Below, in pieces: positions 33,845 to 45,109 of a stretch of 64,000 nt of DNA. The position numbers and the translations under genes were made by a program. Position 1 is the stretch's first letter. The number at the start of each line of letters is the position of its first letter. The stretch comes from Diphasiastrum complanatum. Lineage: Eukaryota; Streptophyta; Lycopodiopsida; Lycopodiales; Lycopodiaceae. The DNA lies in NCBI GenBank assembly GCA_029204225.1, contig CM055102.1, positions 17,998,060 through 18,062,059 on the forward strand, written 5' to 3'. The notes under the pieces were generated by a model. The model searched no databases, had not been told where the DNA came from, and was given only the letters and a program-made list of their open reading frames with translations.

Positions 33845-35105
33845 ATGCAATACAACGGTCCACATATAAAGCAATTACCTGGTCGTCTACGTCAAGGCTT
33901 AAAAGAGATGATGAAAATTGATGAGCGCATTAATCAAGAGACTAATGCATCTGAATCTAGCTCATCTAGATCTACTTCTTCGCAAACAAGTTCCAACGAT
34001 AAAAATGAGCTTCCAATGAATGATGAATTTGAAGTCATGGGAGACATGTTGGATGATATGTACGAGAACAATATTGCAGCTAGACACAATGAACAAGATG
34101 AGGAGGCACTTTTGTCTAAAGAAGAAAGAAAATTGCGAGAAGAATCAAAGACCGCATTGTATCCTGGAGCAAAGACATCTCGTTTGGCGACTTCTCTACT
34201 TCTATTAAATCTTCAAGCCAAATATAGATGGAGTGACCAAAGCCTCACATCATTATTTGAGTAAATTTTTTTTCATCTACTTGTCATTTTTGCTTTGAAA
34301 TATAATTTACAATTCGGACATCGAGTGATATATTTTTTACAATGACTTCTTTTGTCATATACAGACTATTGAAAAACAAAATTCTCCCATAAGGGAATGT
34401 CATGTCTGAGACAAGAGATGAGGCACGAAAGATGTTGTCTAACATCGGGATGGACTACAAGCAATATCATGCATGTCCAAAAGATTGTATTTTATATCGA
34501 GGAAGGTACAAATCACTCAAGAAATGTCCCATTTGTGATAGTCCTCGATATAGAGATGATTTGCAAGGGGCAACCATTCCGTGCAAAGTTTTACAACATT
34601 TTCCAGTAATTCCACAATTGCAATGTTTATTTCGTTGTAAATTTCTTGCATTACTTATGGACTGGCATGCACACCATACCTCTATGGATGGGATGATGAG
34701 GGTACCTTCAGATTCACCTGCATGGAAACACATTAACAAAGAGTATCCAAGCTTTGCCAATGAGTCAAGAAATGTGAGATTTGGTCTTGCAACAGATGGT
34801 GTGAACCCCTTTGGTGTACGAGCAACTACGTGATCCATTTGGCCTGTTTGCTTGGTAAATTATAATATTCTTCCTTGGTTGAGTACAAAAAAGGGACACA
34901 TTATGTTGGCACTTTTAATTTCTGGCCAACGCAAGGTTAAGAACATGGATGTGTATCTTGAGCCGCTTATTGACGAGTTGGAAGATTTGTGAAAGAGGAT
35001 AAAAGCATATGACATTTTGCGCCCCTTACATGAGAGGGAGTTTACACTACATGCCATTGTAACGTGGACAATGCATGACTATCCAAGATTAGGTGAATGC
35101 TCAGG
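33845..35105 (+). pseudogene. CACTA copy 2: tnp2 transposase N-terminal half
   Basis: 33845-34264: basic then Ser-rich linker, MGDMLDDMYENNIAARH, TALYPGAKTSRLATSLLLLN, KYRWSDQSLTSLFE, matching the 'LYPGC..FSKLSFLVRLLHLK...WSDKSF' region. After an intron-like gap, 34397-34833: KQYHACPKDCILYRGRYKSL, KCPICDSPRYRDD (zinc-binding CxxC), then FANESRNVRFGLATDGVNPF. A TGA at 34831 interrupts, and the frame goes on with SIWPVCLVNYNILPWLSTKK and MDVYLEPLIDELEDL plus another stop at 34990. This is the catalytic half of a CACTA transposase, inactivated by stops. Confidence 0.85.
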
Positions 35106-35241
35106 TAATCATTCAAACAATGTCTATCTTGTGTACATAGGAGTTTGTTTACAGTAACATACAACTAGTAATTCTTGACATTTACATGATATACTACAAT
35201 GGCTATAATTATTCTTTGACATATACTTTTTTTAATAGTGA

Positions 35242-36803
35242 TTGATAGTATCCATTTGTTGGGCAGACTTTCAAACGTCTGGCAAAATTGTTTGTTTTTT
35301 GTGCGGGCCAAATCTTGTGGGAAGATACTCTTTTAGTCTCAAAAAAGTGGTTTATGAAAATCATCGTAAATACTTGCATGAAGGCCATCCATTCAAAGAC
35401 ACTCATAGAAGAGGTTTTGGAGGAAGAGTTGAGAGAGAGATGCCTCCAAAGAGGATGTCCGTGAAAGATTGGCAAATGTTATGGGAGGAATCTCAAGCAA
35501 AGCCAATCGATGGTTTGAAAAGATTATCTATATTTCATCGTTTGGAATATTGGAATAACCTTTTGATTAATCACCTACTTGATCCCATGCACATATTTAA
35601 AAATGTGGGTGAATCTATTTGGAAACACGTGATTGGTGAAAAAGATACCATTGCTGCAAGGCACAATCTAAAAGAATCAAACACCAAAAAAGAATATTGG
35701 ATAAAGGATGGTGAAGATCATGCTCCAAGAGTGCCTTGGACATTCACTAAGGAGGAGCTTAACCATGTGCGCTCCATTATTCATGACATTAGAACACCAA
35801 CTGGTTTTGCTCATTCTCTACGGTCATCATTCACAGTGGATGGAAAGTTGGAAGGTCTCAAATCTCATGATTGGCTAAAGATGATTCAATTCATCTATCC
35901 ATTGTCAATTCGTGGGTGCTTGTCAAAAGATATTTGTGAGACCATATACAAACTATCAATCATTGTCAGGTATTTACATGTACTTGGTGTATTTTTTTAT
36001 TTAGTATTTATTGATTGGAAATTCAAATAGACATAAAATGGATTGAATATATTGCAGATGGATGTGTTCAAAAGAAATCCGTGAGCTGGATCTTCGCAAG
36101 AGACATGAGGATATGGTGGAGATTGTGTGCATGTTTGAGAGATATTTTCCGACTTCCATCATGGACTCACAAGTGCATTTATTGGTGCACTGTTGATGAA
36201 GTTTCTAATGCTGGTCTAGTGCACACTAGGTATAAGTGCATAAATTATCTTTTGCATGTGTATTTAAATTAAATCAATTGATACATGAACTCATTAATTA
36301 AAACATTTATTTTTAACCGTTTGTGACTTTTTAGGTGGGTGTTCTTTATGGAAAGGTACATGAAAGTCTTAAAAGATTTTGTGCGTCAAAAGGCAAGGCC
36401 TGAAGGTAGCATGTCAGAGGGATGGTTAGTAGATGAATCTCTCTTTTACGTTACTGAAATTTTGCACCAACTACATCCATCTGCTCCACTATTGTGGCGT
36501 GATGAGGAAGCCGAAGAGGTAACTAGTGAAAAACCTCAAGGGATGAGAAAGGTCCATAGGTTGGCACCCTTCCAACGAGAAATTTTTTTTACATTCATGC
36601 TTTATAATTGTGGCACATGGCCTCAAGTTCATGATCTTGAGCCATTGCCCAAGCAATGCACTATAGAGTGGATGCATGACACACTACAAAAAGCAACAAA
36701 AGAGGGACAAAAAATATCAAACGCAGAATGGGACTTTGCAAGAGGATGCGAATGGAAGGTATTATTATTTAGATATTTATTATTAGAACATTCTTGTTTA
36801 TAA
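35242..36803 (+). pseudogene. CACTA copy 2: tnp2 C-terminal part and DUF4218
   Basis: 35242-36030 reads GRYSFSLKKVVYENHRKYLH, HRRGFGG, LLINHLLDPMHIFKNVGES and PWTFTKEELNHVRSIIHDIR, nearly identical to CACTA copy 1 14206-14932. The intron at 35968-36057 is conserved. The next exon is frameshifted near 36060-36130, then 36339-36803 gives MFFMERYMKVLKDFVRQKA, RPEGSMSEG and LFYVTEILHQLHPSAPLLW. A deletion of about 100 bp near 36613 removes the Glu/Lys-rich stretch seen in copy 1. Confidence 0.85.
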
Positions 36804-36879
36804 CAATATTTGTTTAATCATTTTGAAACACCATGTTCATTCACAGTGATTATTTATGAGATTCATGTTTGTCATGTGG

Positions 36880-37310
36880 CAGTGCAAAATGTATAATGCT
36901 ATATGGGCTTTTGGTTTCCACTTTTGTATTGAAAGGATTGATAACAAGAGACGCACACATGATTGTGGTGTAATAGCATCTTTCCAACAAGAAAGTCAAA
37001 GCAATGCACGAGATCGAAATCCCATCTCAGAAGATATAGAATACGTAGGAACTATACAAAATATTTATGATGTGTCATTTGGTGAAAGTGGACACTATTT
37101 TTTATTTGATGTGAAATGGTTCAAGGTAGTTTGTAGAGGGCCAAATGCAACCGTAAAATCGGATCCAAGTGGATTTTTTGCGATTGATTCATCAAAAACA
37201 TTGAGCATGGAGTCCTTTGACACATTGGTGTTGTCTCGTCACTGCAAGCAGGTGCACATGCTATGTTATAATGTTTTTCATTTTATTGCAAGTGACTTCA
37301 ATATTTGAGT
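36880..37310 (+). pseudogene. CACTA copy 2: DUF4216 region
   Basis: AIWAFGFHFCIERIDNKRRT, DIEYVGTIQNIYDVSFG, YFLFDVKWFKVVCRG and SMESFDTLVLSRHCKQVHM, near-identical to CACTA copy 1. The last exon (acidic tail) is missing because the copy is cut in the preceding intron. Confidence 0.85.
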
Positions 37311-37348
37311 TTTCGATATGTTCTAAAATAGTGATTTTTGCATGTGTA

Positions 37349-38836
37349 CCTCACATCCTTTATCAGAAAGATGAAAGATTTATTCCTTTCATTACACAAT
37401 GTCGGAATAGACAATCTAGTATCATATGAGAAGCAACTCACCTACTTGCTACAAGCTTTACCAAGATCCTTCCAGAAGACCCGAATGTTGCTAGCAAAGG
37501 ATCCAAAGATGACTCTCGAAAAGGCAGTGATGGAGATTGGAGAAGAAGTCAAAGTCCGTGAACGTCTTGATCCCAAAGACACCTCTGATCTGGCACTCTA
37601 CATCAACAAAGAAAAGTCAAAGAAGCAGTTCAAGCCTAAGAGGTAGTCAGACCAAATGCAGGATCGAGACCAGTAGACAGAAAGAGCCACCAGAGGCAAA
37701 TGGAAGGACAAAGGAAAGTTGAGACAAGAAGATAGCGAAAAGAAGATGTGCATGAGATGCAAACGTGAAGGAGACTTAATCAATTTGTGTTGGTTGAACC
37801 CGAAGATCAAATGCATTCATTTCCACAAGAAAGGTCTTGCATCCATGGACTGCTACCAGAATCCGAGGAACAAGCAGCCTCAAGGCAATCGAGAGAACAG
37901 TAATAGTTCATCCTACGTCAAAGAGTCCAAAAGCTCAAAAATGGGTGAAGAAAGTCAAACAATGGTAATTCGATAGTCTATCTATGTACAAATGTGTGTG
38001 TAGCCTCAACATCTGACACACAAGAGGCCATCCTTGATTCAAGAACAACCTCTCACTTCATGACATCAAGACAAATAATGTCCGACTTCTAAAGTACAGA
38101 TCCATCCATATACATAGTTCTTGGAGATGGAAGACATCAATTGAATGGCATTGATTCGCTATGGCTCAACACAAACAACAAAGGCCGACGATTAGACAAT
38201 GTTCTATTCGTGCCCACATTGTATCAAGACTTGCTCTCAGTTGCAAGAATAGCAGATGCTAGGACGCATGTGACATTTTCAAACAAAACATGCAATGTCG
38301 TTGATGCCAGCACCAGCACACTTGTTACACAAGAAAGACAAAAGGGCAATCTGTATCATCTGAAGGTGCACCTACCAGCAGATCAAGCACACCAAGCTCA
38401 CGAATCTACAGACGTTCTATGGCATAGGAGACTATGCCACATGAACCCGATGGCATTGCATCAGAGGCAGACCAGCATAGAGCTATCACAGGAGTAAGCA
38501 TCACGAATGCAAGAACTCAAAAAACTGTGATGCGTGCATGAAAGGGAAGATGTATTAAACTCTCTTCACCAGGGACTCCTTCAGCACAACAAATATTCTG
38601 GAGCTGGTACATTCGGACATCTGCGGACCTTTTGACATGATCTCAGTAGGTGGCTCAAAATACTACATCACCTTCATTGACGACTATAGCAAGTTCGCCA
38701 GAGTCTATTTCATACACAACAAATCAGAAGCAATCAAAAAGTTCATAGAATATGTGAATTGGGCAGAAAGATGCGCAAGAAGCAAAGTGAGACAGATCAG
38801 AACTAATTGTGGTGGAGAATACATCTCCAACCGATA
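37349..38836 (+). pseudogene. Copia-A module 2: gag, zinc knuckles, protease start, integrase N-terminal half
   Basis: Starts abruptly inside gag at LTSFIRKMKDLFLSLHNVGI (no LTR or ATG). 37338-37646 is the UBN2-type capsid part, 37719-37976 holds CMRCKREGDLINLC and CIHFHKKGLASMDC (second knuckle degraded, Cys to Phe), the protease block is damaged (LDSRTTSHF near 38030), and 38141-38836 gives WHRRLCHMNPMALH, CDACMKGKMY, LVHSDICGPFDMISVGGSKY and IRTNCGGEYISNR. The second catalytic Asp of the integrase is Asn (TNCGGEY). It ends where the inverted segment begins. Confidence 0.85.
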
Positions 38837-38837
38837 C

Positions 38838-39462
38838 ATTTTGATTTACAAGTGTCCTAACTATAGGCAGGTTTGCGGTCTTTTCTTCATCTAATTCGTC
38901 GCTCAATTGATGTGGGGTCCAAACATCTTCGTCTAAATGTTCAGGTTATGCTCCCTCTGTAATGGTTTGTAGCTCATAATACTGCTTTTCTAAGACTTCA
39001 TAGCTAGTTGAATCATCATCTGCCATTGTTTTGCTTTCATCGAACTTGATGTCTATGACTGTCTTCACTTGATCCGTCTCTAGCAAGTAGACCCTGTAGT
39101 ATGACGAATGGTTGTCATATCCGACGAGGTATCCTTGTTTGGCTTTCCCATTGAGCTTCTTTTGAAGGTTGTCTAGAATGTGTGCATAAGCTACAAAGCC
39201 AAAGATCCGAACGTGCATAAGATTGGGCTTTCTTTCCCACCATAGTTCATGTGGTGTTGTGTGAGAAGCACCAAATTTGCTTATCCCATTCTGGATGTAG
39301 GCAGTTGTAGCTACTACTTCAGCCCATAGCACTCTTGGTGCCTTCGAGTAGGCCATCATGCACCTAGCGGCTTCCATAAGTGTCATCTTCTTTCTTTCAA
39401 CAACACCATTGTGTTGTAGTGTATAGGATGCAGTCCTTCTGTGAAGGAATTCTCGATCTAGC
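38838..39462 (-). pseudogene. Inverted segment of copia-A integrase C-terminal half
   Basis: Read on the minus strand it is REFLHRRTASYTLQHNGVVE, TLMEAARCMMAYSKAPRVLW, HELWWERKPNLMHVRIFG and KQGYLVGYDNHSSYYRVYLL, then the LSDELDEEKT linker. It is collinear with 31930-32420 and 46675-47300, which are on the plus strand. Both flanks are plus-strand copia-A: left ends GGAGAATACATCTCCAACCG, right starts TAGCCGAACAGACAAAGGC. The segment is thus a local inversion of about 625 bp with roughly 20 bp lost at the left breakpoint. Confidence 0.9.
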
Positions 39463-41160
39463 CGAACAGACAAAGGCAAGGACATTGCAGTACCCGAAGA
39501 ATCTTCCAAGAGATCAACAAGAGAACAAAGAGTGCCAACCAAATTCATGCCAGACACCTCGGCTTCGACATCCAAAGAGTTCTGTGGATTCAATGGTGAA
39601 CCACAAACATTTGAGAAAGCCATCGACAGTCCAAACAAGGACAAATGGATCCAAGCCATGAACGAAGAAATAGAATCCATGAAGAAGAATGAGATATGGA
39701 CACTGCAGCCAATGCCAAACAAGCGGAAGATAGTGCAATGCAAATGGGTGTACAAGCTGAAGTACGGACCAAATGGAAATATTTCGAGGTACAAATCCAG
39801 ACTTGTAGCGAAGGGATTTTCTCAGAAGTACGGCATCAACTACATTGAGACCTTCTTTCCAATGGCGAAACATGCATCCTTGTGCCTATTGTTTGCGTAT
39901 GTAGCCGCTTATAACCTCAAAATTCACATAGTTAGACAACATTCTTGCATATGGCGAATTAGACAAAGAAGTCTATATGGAGCAACCTCCGGGTTACATT
40001 TGCGAATCACTTCCCACCTATGCCTGCCGAATGCACAAAAGTGTCTACGGATTGAAGCAATGTGTGCGACAATGGTACAAGAAGAAGGATCATGCCCTAC
40101 GATTCTTGGGTTTCCAGCCACAGATGGCCAATTCCAATGTTTATATAAGGATCATAGATGGGGAGATCATCATTGCTGCTGTGTACGTGGACGACACACT
40201 GATACTTTTTAAAAGTGAAGAGCTAATCATCGAAGTGAAAAATGGCATCTCAAAACATTTTGAGATAACAGACCTTGGAGAAGCTAGATGTTATCTAGGC
40301 TTGCAAATCAACCATGACTATGACAAAGAGAAACTATACCTTCATTAGTCCAGGTACATCCAAAACATCCTAGATAATTTTGGAATGACAGATTGCAAAG
40401 GGGCCAACACCCCAATGCTTGCAGAAACAATTATGAAAAACAAAGATATTCCAAAGAATGACAAAGAAAAGAAAACAATGCAGCACACGCCTTACAGGAG
40501 GCTGATTGGATCACTAATGTATCTAGCAGCCAACACACGCCCCAACATTGCTTATGTCGTATTTAGGATGAGCCAGTTCAGCATGAACCCAAGCTGAACA
40601 CACTGAAAAGTCGCAAAGCGAATTCTATAATACCTTCAAAAGATGAAGGATTTTGGGTTGCGTTACTCTCATGATGCCAGATTCCAGATGCACTCCTACA
40701 GCAATGCAAGATGGGAATCACTCAAGGACGACTGTAAAAGTGTCTCAGGAGGGTGCACCATTGTAGCAAATGTAGCAATTCTCTGGGTCAACAAGAAACA
40801 GACCATCACAGCTCAGTCATCCTACGTAATAGAATATGTTGTAGCCGCAAAGATGGCCAACGAAATCATATGGATCAAACAGTTCTTCGACGGACTGGGT
40901 GAAACGACGAAAGAGCCTTTGATCTTGTAGATGGATAACACTTCTGACATACACTTTTGATGAAGGATCCCATGTTTCATTCTAGAACGGAACACATATC
41001 ATTTGATAAGGGACCTAGTTACAAAAAACGATTTGAAGACCAGCTTCATTGGAACAAAACAAATGGTGGTGGACATCTTTACAAAATCTTTAGACAAAGG
41101 GATGTTCAAGAGGCAGAGGACAAGTCTAGGACACGTAAAGCTACCACGCCTTGAGAGAGA
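39463..41160 (+). pseudogene. Copia-A module 2: reverse transcriptase and RNase H
   Basis: 39532-40212: KAIDSPNKDKWIQAMNEEIE, VQCKWVYKLKYGPNGNISRY (RT fingers), FFPMAKHASLCLLFAY; frameshift near 39940; 39977-40348: MEQPPGYICESLPTYACRMH, VYVDDTLILF (catalytic YVDD intact), DLGEARCYLGLQINHDYDK. Stop at 40347, then GANTPMLAETIM, YRRLIGSLMYLAANTRPNIA, and RNase H: SYSNARWESLKDDCKSVSGG, AQSSYVIEYVVAAKMANEII (the Glu of the usual SSxEAEY is lost), and the tail MVVDIFTKSLDKGMF. Broken by stops and frameshifts. Confidence 0.88.
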
Positions 41161-41430
41161 GCTCAAGAAACAAAATGTTTTGAGACACAAAGCTTTGCTA
41201 GCTTTCAAATTCGATCCTGCAAAAATACAAGGAAGCTGCCCATAGGCAAAGGCCAGATGTTCGGACAACTAAAAGATGTTTGATGATGAAGGTAAAATGT
41301 TCGAGGACCAAATGAGCCCAAAGGGAAAGGCGAAGCCCAAACAAGATACGTAGGCGAACAACTCCCAAAGACCAAAAGGTGGCGGATCTTCACGATCCAA
41401 GTACAAAGGAAACCAAGAAAGTACCAAAAT
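41161..41430 (+). mobile_element. Copia-A 3' untranslated region up to the start of LTR A2
   Basis: Matches 29097-29352. It ends at GAAAGTACCAAAAT, where copia-B begins; LTR A2 resumes at 44393-44401 on the far side of copia-B. Confidence 0.8.
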
Positions 41431-41735
41431 TGTTGGAGAGAGAGAGAGATGAGAAGAGAGGAGAAAAGTGTCGTGTGTGAGAAATGGAAAATTAGCTCAA
41501 GGGGGGTAAGACGAACACGAACGAGAAACAAAACTCGAACGAGAAACGAACTCGAATAGAAAGTGTTCATGCACAGCGGAATGAGCTATATGACTCTCTC
41601 CGTAAGCATGACTACGCCTATTAGAGCGAACAGAATGTTAGTGATGGAAATCACAGTCGTTCTTGATTACGCAACCAAACCTTAATAAATGAAGCGCCAA
41701 AAGAATAATTTGTCGTGAATAGCAAGACAAATTAT
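41431..41735 (-). mobile_element. Copia-B LTR in inverted orientation
   Basis: TGTTGGAGAGAGAGAGAG...GAATGAGCTATATGACTCTC...AACCTTAATAAAT is the reverse complement, with modest divergence, of the LTR at 41737-41983. A short repeat of GAACGAGAAAC distinguishes the arms. The centre (about 41690-41736) holds a small hairpin, AATTTGTC...GACAAATT. A 5' LTR preceded by an inverted copy of itself is unusual. Confidence 0.85.
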
Positions 41736-41736
41736 G

Positions 41737-41983
41737 TGTCACGAATAATTTATTAAGGTTTGGCTGTATAATCAAGAATGACCGTGATTTCCCTCACTAA
41801 CATGCTGCTCGTTCTGATAGGCGTAGTCATGCTTACAAAGAGAGTCATATAGCTCATTCCGTTGCGCATGAACACTTTCTGTTCGAGTTTTGTTCGTGTT
41901 TGTCTTACCCCCCTTGAGGTAATTTTCCGTTTCTCACACACGACACTTTTCTCCTCTCTTCTCATCTCTCTCTCTCTCCAACA
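41737..41983 (+). mobile_element. Copia-B 5' LTR
   Basis: TGTCACGAATAATTTATTAA ... CTCTCTCTCTCCAACA, about 247 bp with TGT...ACA ends, directly followed by a PBS. Its U3/R end carries an eight-unit TC stretch. Confidence 0.85.
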
Positions 41984-41995
41984 TAGTATCAGAGC
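41984..41995 (+). promoter_or_regulatory. Primer-binding site of copia-B, initiator tRNA-Met type, one mismatch
   Basis: TAGTATCAGAGC adjacent to the LTR end; the expected sequence is TGGTATCAGAGC. Confidence 0.8.
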
Positions 41996-42139
41996 TATTT
42001 TCATAGCTTGATGAGCTTCCACAATACTAGACTCTACTAGCCGATAGAGTAACTGATTTTTTGTTCTGTATTTTTAGTATCAGATTTTTATACTTAAGTC
42101 ACTGATAGTTTCTCCTATCACTTAGACTAATTCTTCCAT

Positions 42140-43470
42140 ATGGATTCCCAAGGGAAATCCAGTCCTATTATGGACAAGCTTGATGGAGCCAATTACCATC
42201 TGTGGAAATTTAAGATGAAAACTGTACTAATGGCTAAAGAGTTGTATGACGTTGTTATAGGTGCAGAAGGGAAACCCGATGCAGACGACACAACAATCGC
42301 TAGATGGAAGCTGAAGAATAGAAAGGCTTTTGCGCTGATCATCCTCAACATCACGGATACCCAGATCGGCCATGTATCTGAGGCTCAAACATCGAAAGAA
42401 GTCTAGGACATCTTGAGCACACTATACAAAGTGCGAGATATAGCTTTCAAGCTACATCTCAGGAAGAAATTCTACTCCCTCAAGATGACGAATGGTGATT
42501 CTTTGTAGAATCACATTAATCAATTCAAGAACCTGCTAAGACAAATGGCCGTTGTCGGATTTGTCATAGACGTTCAAGACGCAGTGATGCCACTGCTTAC
42601 AAGCTTGCCAAGCACGCCAGCTGGGTGATGATCATCACAACTCATCCAGAATTGACTCTTTTGAGAGTCATTACTATGTTGTTGCAAGAAGGCACGCAGA
42701 GGAATGAAGCCTCAAGTTCCTCAGCTGATTCTCACGCCTTGTACACCAACAAGAGCATGACAAAGCAGCAGAAGAAGAAAGGCCCGAAGAAATCAAAGCT
42801 AGACCAGAAATCAGCTCAGCACAAAAAATAGTCAAATCCGTAGACAAAGAAGAAGCTGAGAGTAGAATTCGAATGTGATCAGTGTAAAGTAGTTGATAGG
42901 ACATGCAAGATCCTGGCACTCAGAAAGAGGCATGGATACTCTTGGGAATCGATGCATGCAATAGCACACATTTGGCAGATTCAACCAGGGTACGGTTCTT
43001 CCTCTTGGCTAAGCCATTAGACTAAGGACTGTAAGGAGTGTATCGTTGCATCACATCGCATCGTTGCTAAAAAGATACGAGGAAGAAATTGGACTTCCAA
43101 GGTCTCAAGACCATCCTGATTGGATATACTTCATCTAATAATACTTATAAGCTGTATGGTCCTGATACCCAAAAAAATCTTGTATAGCCAAGATACAGTC
43201 TTCATCAAGGATCAGTTCGTCGACCTCAAAGGCAAGGATGTTGCTCAAGAAGAACCCTCATCACCTACCGTTGACACGACAGTTCGAGCTTCTGGCTCAG
43301 GCCTGTCTATTGTCGACCCACTTCGAGACAACGAATCAGATGAAGATATTGCTGCTACCCAGCAACAAGTCCCAAGAATGGTTCATTAGTCAAATTTTCC
43401 TAGAAGATCAAGCCGAGTGCGCACACATCCCACAAGGTATACTCCAGAGTCTGCCTGTCTCTTGATACAG
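42140..43470 (+). pseudogene. Copia-B gag and integrase-RT linker remnants
   Basis: 42140-42630 encodes a copia gag start (MDSQGKSSPIMDKLDGANYH, LWKFKMKTVLMAKELYDV, then LHLRKKFYSLKMTNG and INQFKNLLRQM) with stops at 42406 and 42509. 42625-42831 is a basic gag tail (NKSMTKQQKKKGPKK). The zinc knuckle, protease and most of the integrase are missing or unreadable. 43120-43460 gives the linker before RT: ESDEDIAATQQQVPRMVH and RRSSRVRTHPTRYTPES. Confidence 0.75.
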
Positions 43471-43479
43471 GAACTGACG

Positions 43480-43745
43480 ACAGTCGAAGAGGCAAACAGT
43501 CCCAGGATCGAGCCAGACATTATGCATATCCACACATACAGGATGTGCAGTTCTTCATTGGTGAGAAAGTCTACTTGAGAGTCCCAGTTGACTCTAAAAC
43601 CCTCAAATCAGGAGTGTGTGCTAAGTTGTCTCATAGGTATTGGTCCCTTTACTATCAGTAGGAGACTAGGCGAGGTCACCTATGAACTAGAACTCCCACA
43701 CGTAATAAGGTTTTCCAGTCTTTCATGTAAGTCAGTTATGAAAAG
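43480..43745 (+). pseudogene. Ty3/gypsy integrase C-terminal fragment inside copia-B
   Basis: Reads RRGKQSQDRARHYAYPHIQD, VQFFIGEKVYLRVPVDSKTL, KSGVCAKLSHRYW, then in the next frames TISRRLGEVTYELELPHVIR and FPVFHVSQL. This is the well-known gypsy module 'QDRARRYAD ... F.VGEKV.L.V ... LAPRY.GPF.I ... VYHVSQLK'. It lies between the copia-B linker and copia-B RT, which resumes at about 43745, so a gypsy scrap was inserted or patched in during repair. Confidence 0.85.
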
Positions 43746-44209
43746 CCTTCCAACCAGACTCTGATCTCTGGAGAGAAGCTATGGATAGAGAGTATTCCTC
43801 TCCGATCAAGAATCAGACCTGGTCATTAGTCGAAGCTCTCATTGGTTGCAATATCACTGATTGCAAATGGATCTTTAAGATCAAACACAATGCCAACAAA
43901 GAAATTGATCGAAAGAAGAAAATATTGGTAGCACAAGGAATCACACAGATTTCCAATGTTGACTACAGCAAAACTTTCAGTCTAGTAGTCAAACATTCGT
44001 CGATTCGAATGCTTCTGTCTTATGCTGCAGCTGCCGACCTCGAAGTGCATCAACTTGATGTACAAACAGCCTATCTGAATGGAGTTATACAAGAAGATAT
44101 CTACATGATCCAACCCAAAGGATACATTCTGGAAGGTATGAAGAATCACGTCTATAAATTCCACAAAGCACTAGACGGCTTGAAACAATCTGCTAGAGCT
44201 TGGTTTTAG
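43746..44209 (+). pseudogene. Copia-B reverse transcriptase, N-terminal half
   Basis: LWREAMDREYSSPIKNQTW, DCKWIFKIKHNANKEIDRKK, VKHSSIRMLLSYAAAADLEV, QLDVQTAYLNGVIQEDIYMI (first catalytic Asp in LDVQTAYLNG), LDGLKQSARAWF and a stop. The YVDD block and RNase H are deleted: 6 bp later the sequence is already the 3' LTR end. Confidence 0.88.
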
Positions 44210-44213
44210 AGGA

Positions 44214-44392
<179 letters not shown>

Positions 44393-44400
44393 AAAGAGGA

Positions 44401-45012
44401 CGTCACCCTCTACGGATGATGCTGAAGGCAATTTAGATACCGTTGGAATGTGCTTAATCAACCGTTCTTGTAATCAGAGATTAGATTAAACCCATTCTCC
44501 TTTCATCTATATAATCAGATTGAAGATGAGAGAATCAGTTGAACATCACTTGGATTGTCAATTGGTTGAGTGTCAACCTGAGCCGTAAGCACAATAATGC
44601 TGAGCTGACATCCAAGAAGTTTGCTAGTAAGCAAGGCGATCTAATATGATTCGTGAGAGACATAGTATTTCTCACGACGATGCACTGTGTGGGCTTGTCA
44701 CAGTAGTGCTCTTACAAAAGAGATCATTGATAATATAGTCTCTTGAATGCACATGTTGAATGCTTTGACATCTGATTGTTCTTTGTTCGTAACCATTTGT
44801 TTACTCATTATTCTCCACACTGGTTCATCTTTTTGAGTGCTTAAACAATTAAACATAGGTCAGCAGTGTTTGTCTACACTCTGGAGGATTGTAGATCTGA
44901 TCTAGCAGGCAGTAGTTGACAGACAGAATCAAATTCCATCCAGATTCTGAACAACATTGGAATTAAAATGTTCGATGTATCTGAATTCTCACTCATTTTT
45001 CACAGTGATCCA
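44401..45012 (+). mobile_element. Copia-A LTR (A2), split from its start by copia-B
   Basis: CGTCACCCTCTACGGATG to ...AGTGATCCA; 612 bp and closely similar to A1. It serves as the 3' LTR of module 2 and the 5' LTR of module 3. The first base of the TG end is mutated (CG). Confidence 0.88.
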
Positions 45013-45015
45013 TAG

Positions 45016-45028
45016 TGGTATCAGAGCC
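45016..45028 (+). promoter_or_regulatory. Primer-binding site, initiator tRNA-Met type (copia-A, module 3)
   Basis: TGGTATCAGAGCC three bases after LTR A2. Confidence 0.9.
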
Positions 45029-45109
45029 TGATGCTCCTATCAGAGAGTTGATATAGCTATAGAGCTATCAGATCTAGAACATCGAACATTCAGAATAAGA
45101 AACTAGAAA

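Larger units (their letters stand above)
32433..37345 (+). mobile_element. CACTA transposon copy 2 (SET-carrying, nearly full internal region)
   Basis: Order: SET-like frame (32470-33460), repeated SET tail (33680-33760), acidic linker and tnp2 N-terminal part (33845-35100), tnp2 C-terminal part and DUF4218 (35310-36800), DUF4216 (36880-37310). It is cut inside the intron before the last exon: ...CGATATGTTCTAAA then copia gag. The left edge is TTTTGTAGAAGAAGGACC, matching CACTA copy 1 from about 13584. No CACTA termini are present, and the copia sequences on the two sides are not continuous (integrase on the left, gag on the right), so this is not a simple insertion. Confidence 0.85.

Noticed and set aside
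39380-39873. Minus-strand frames over copia-A RT (for example the N-terminal 140 residues of the 38946-39794 frame)
   Set aside because: Only the part from 38946 to about 39462 is integrase; the rest is antisense read-through of plus-strand RT.
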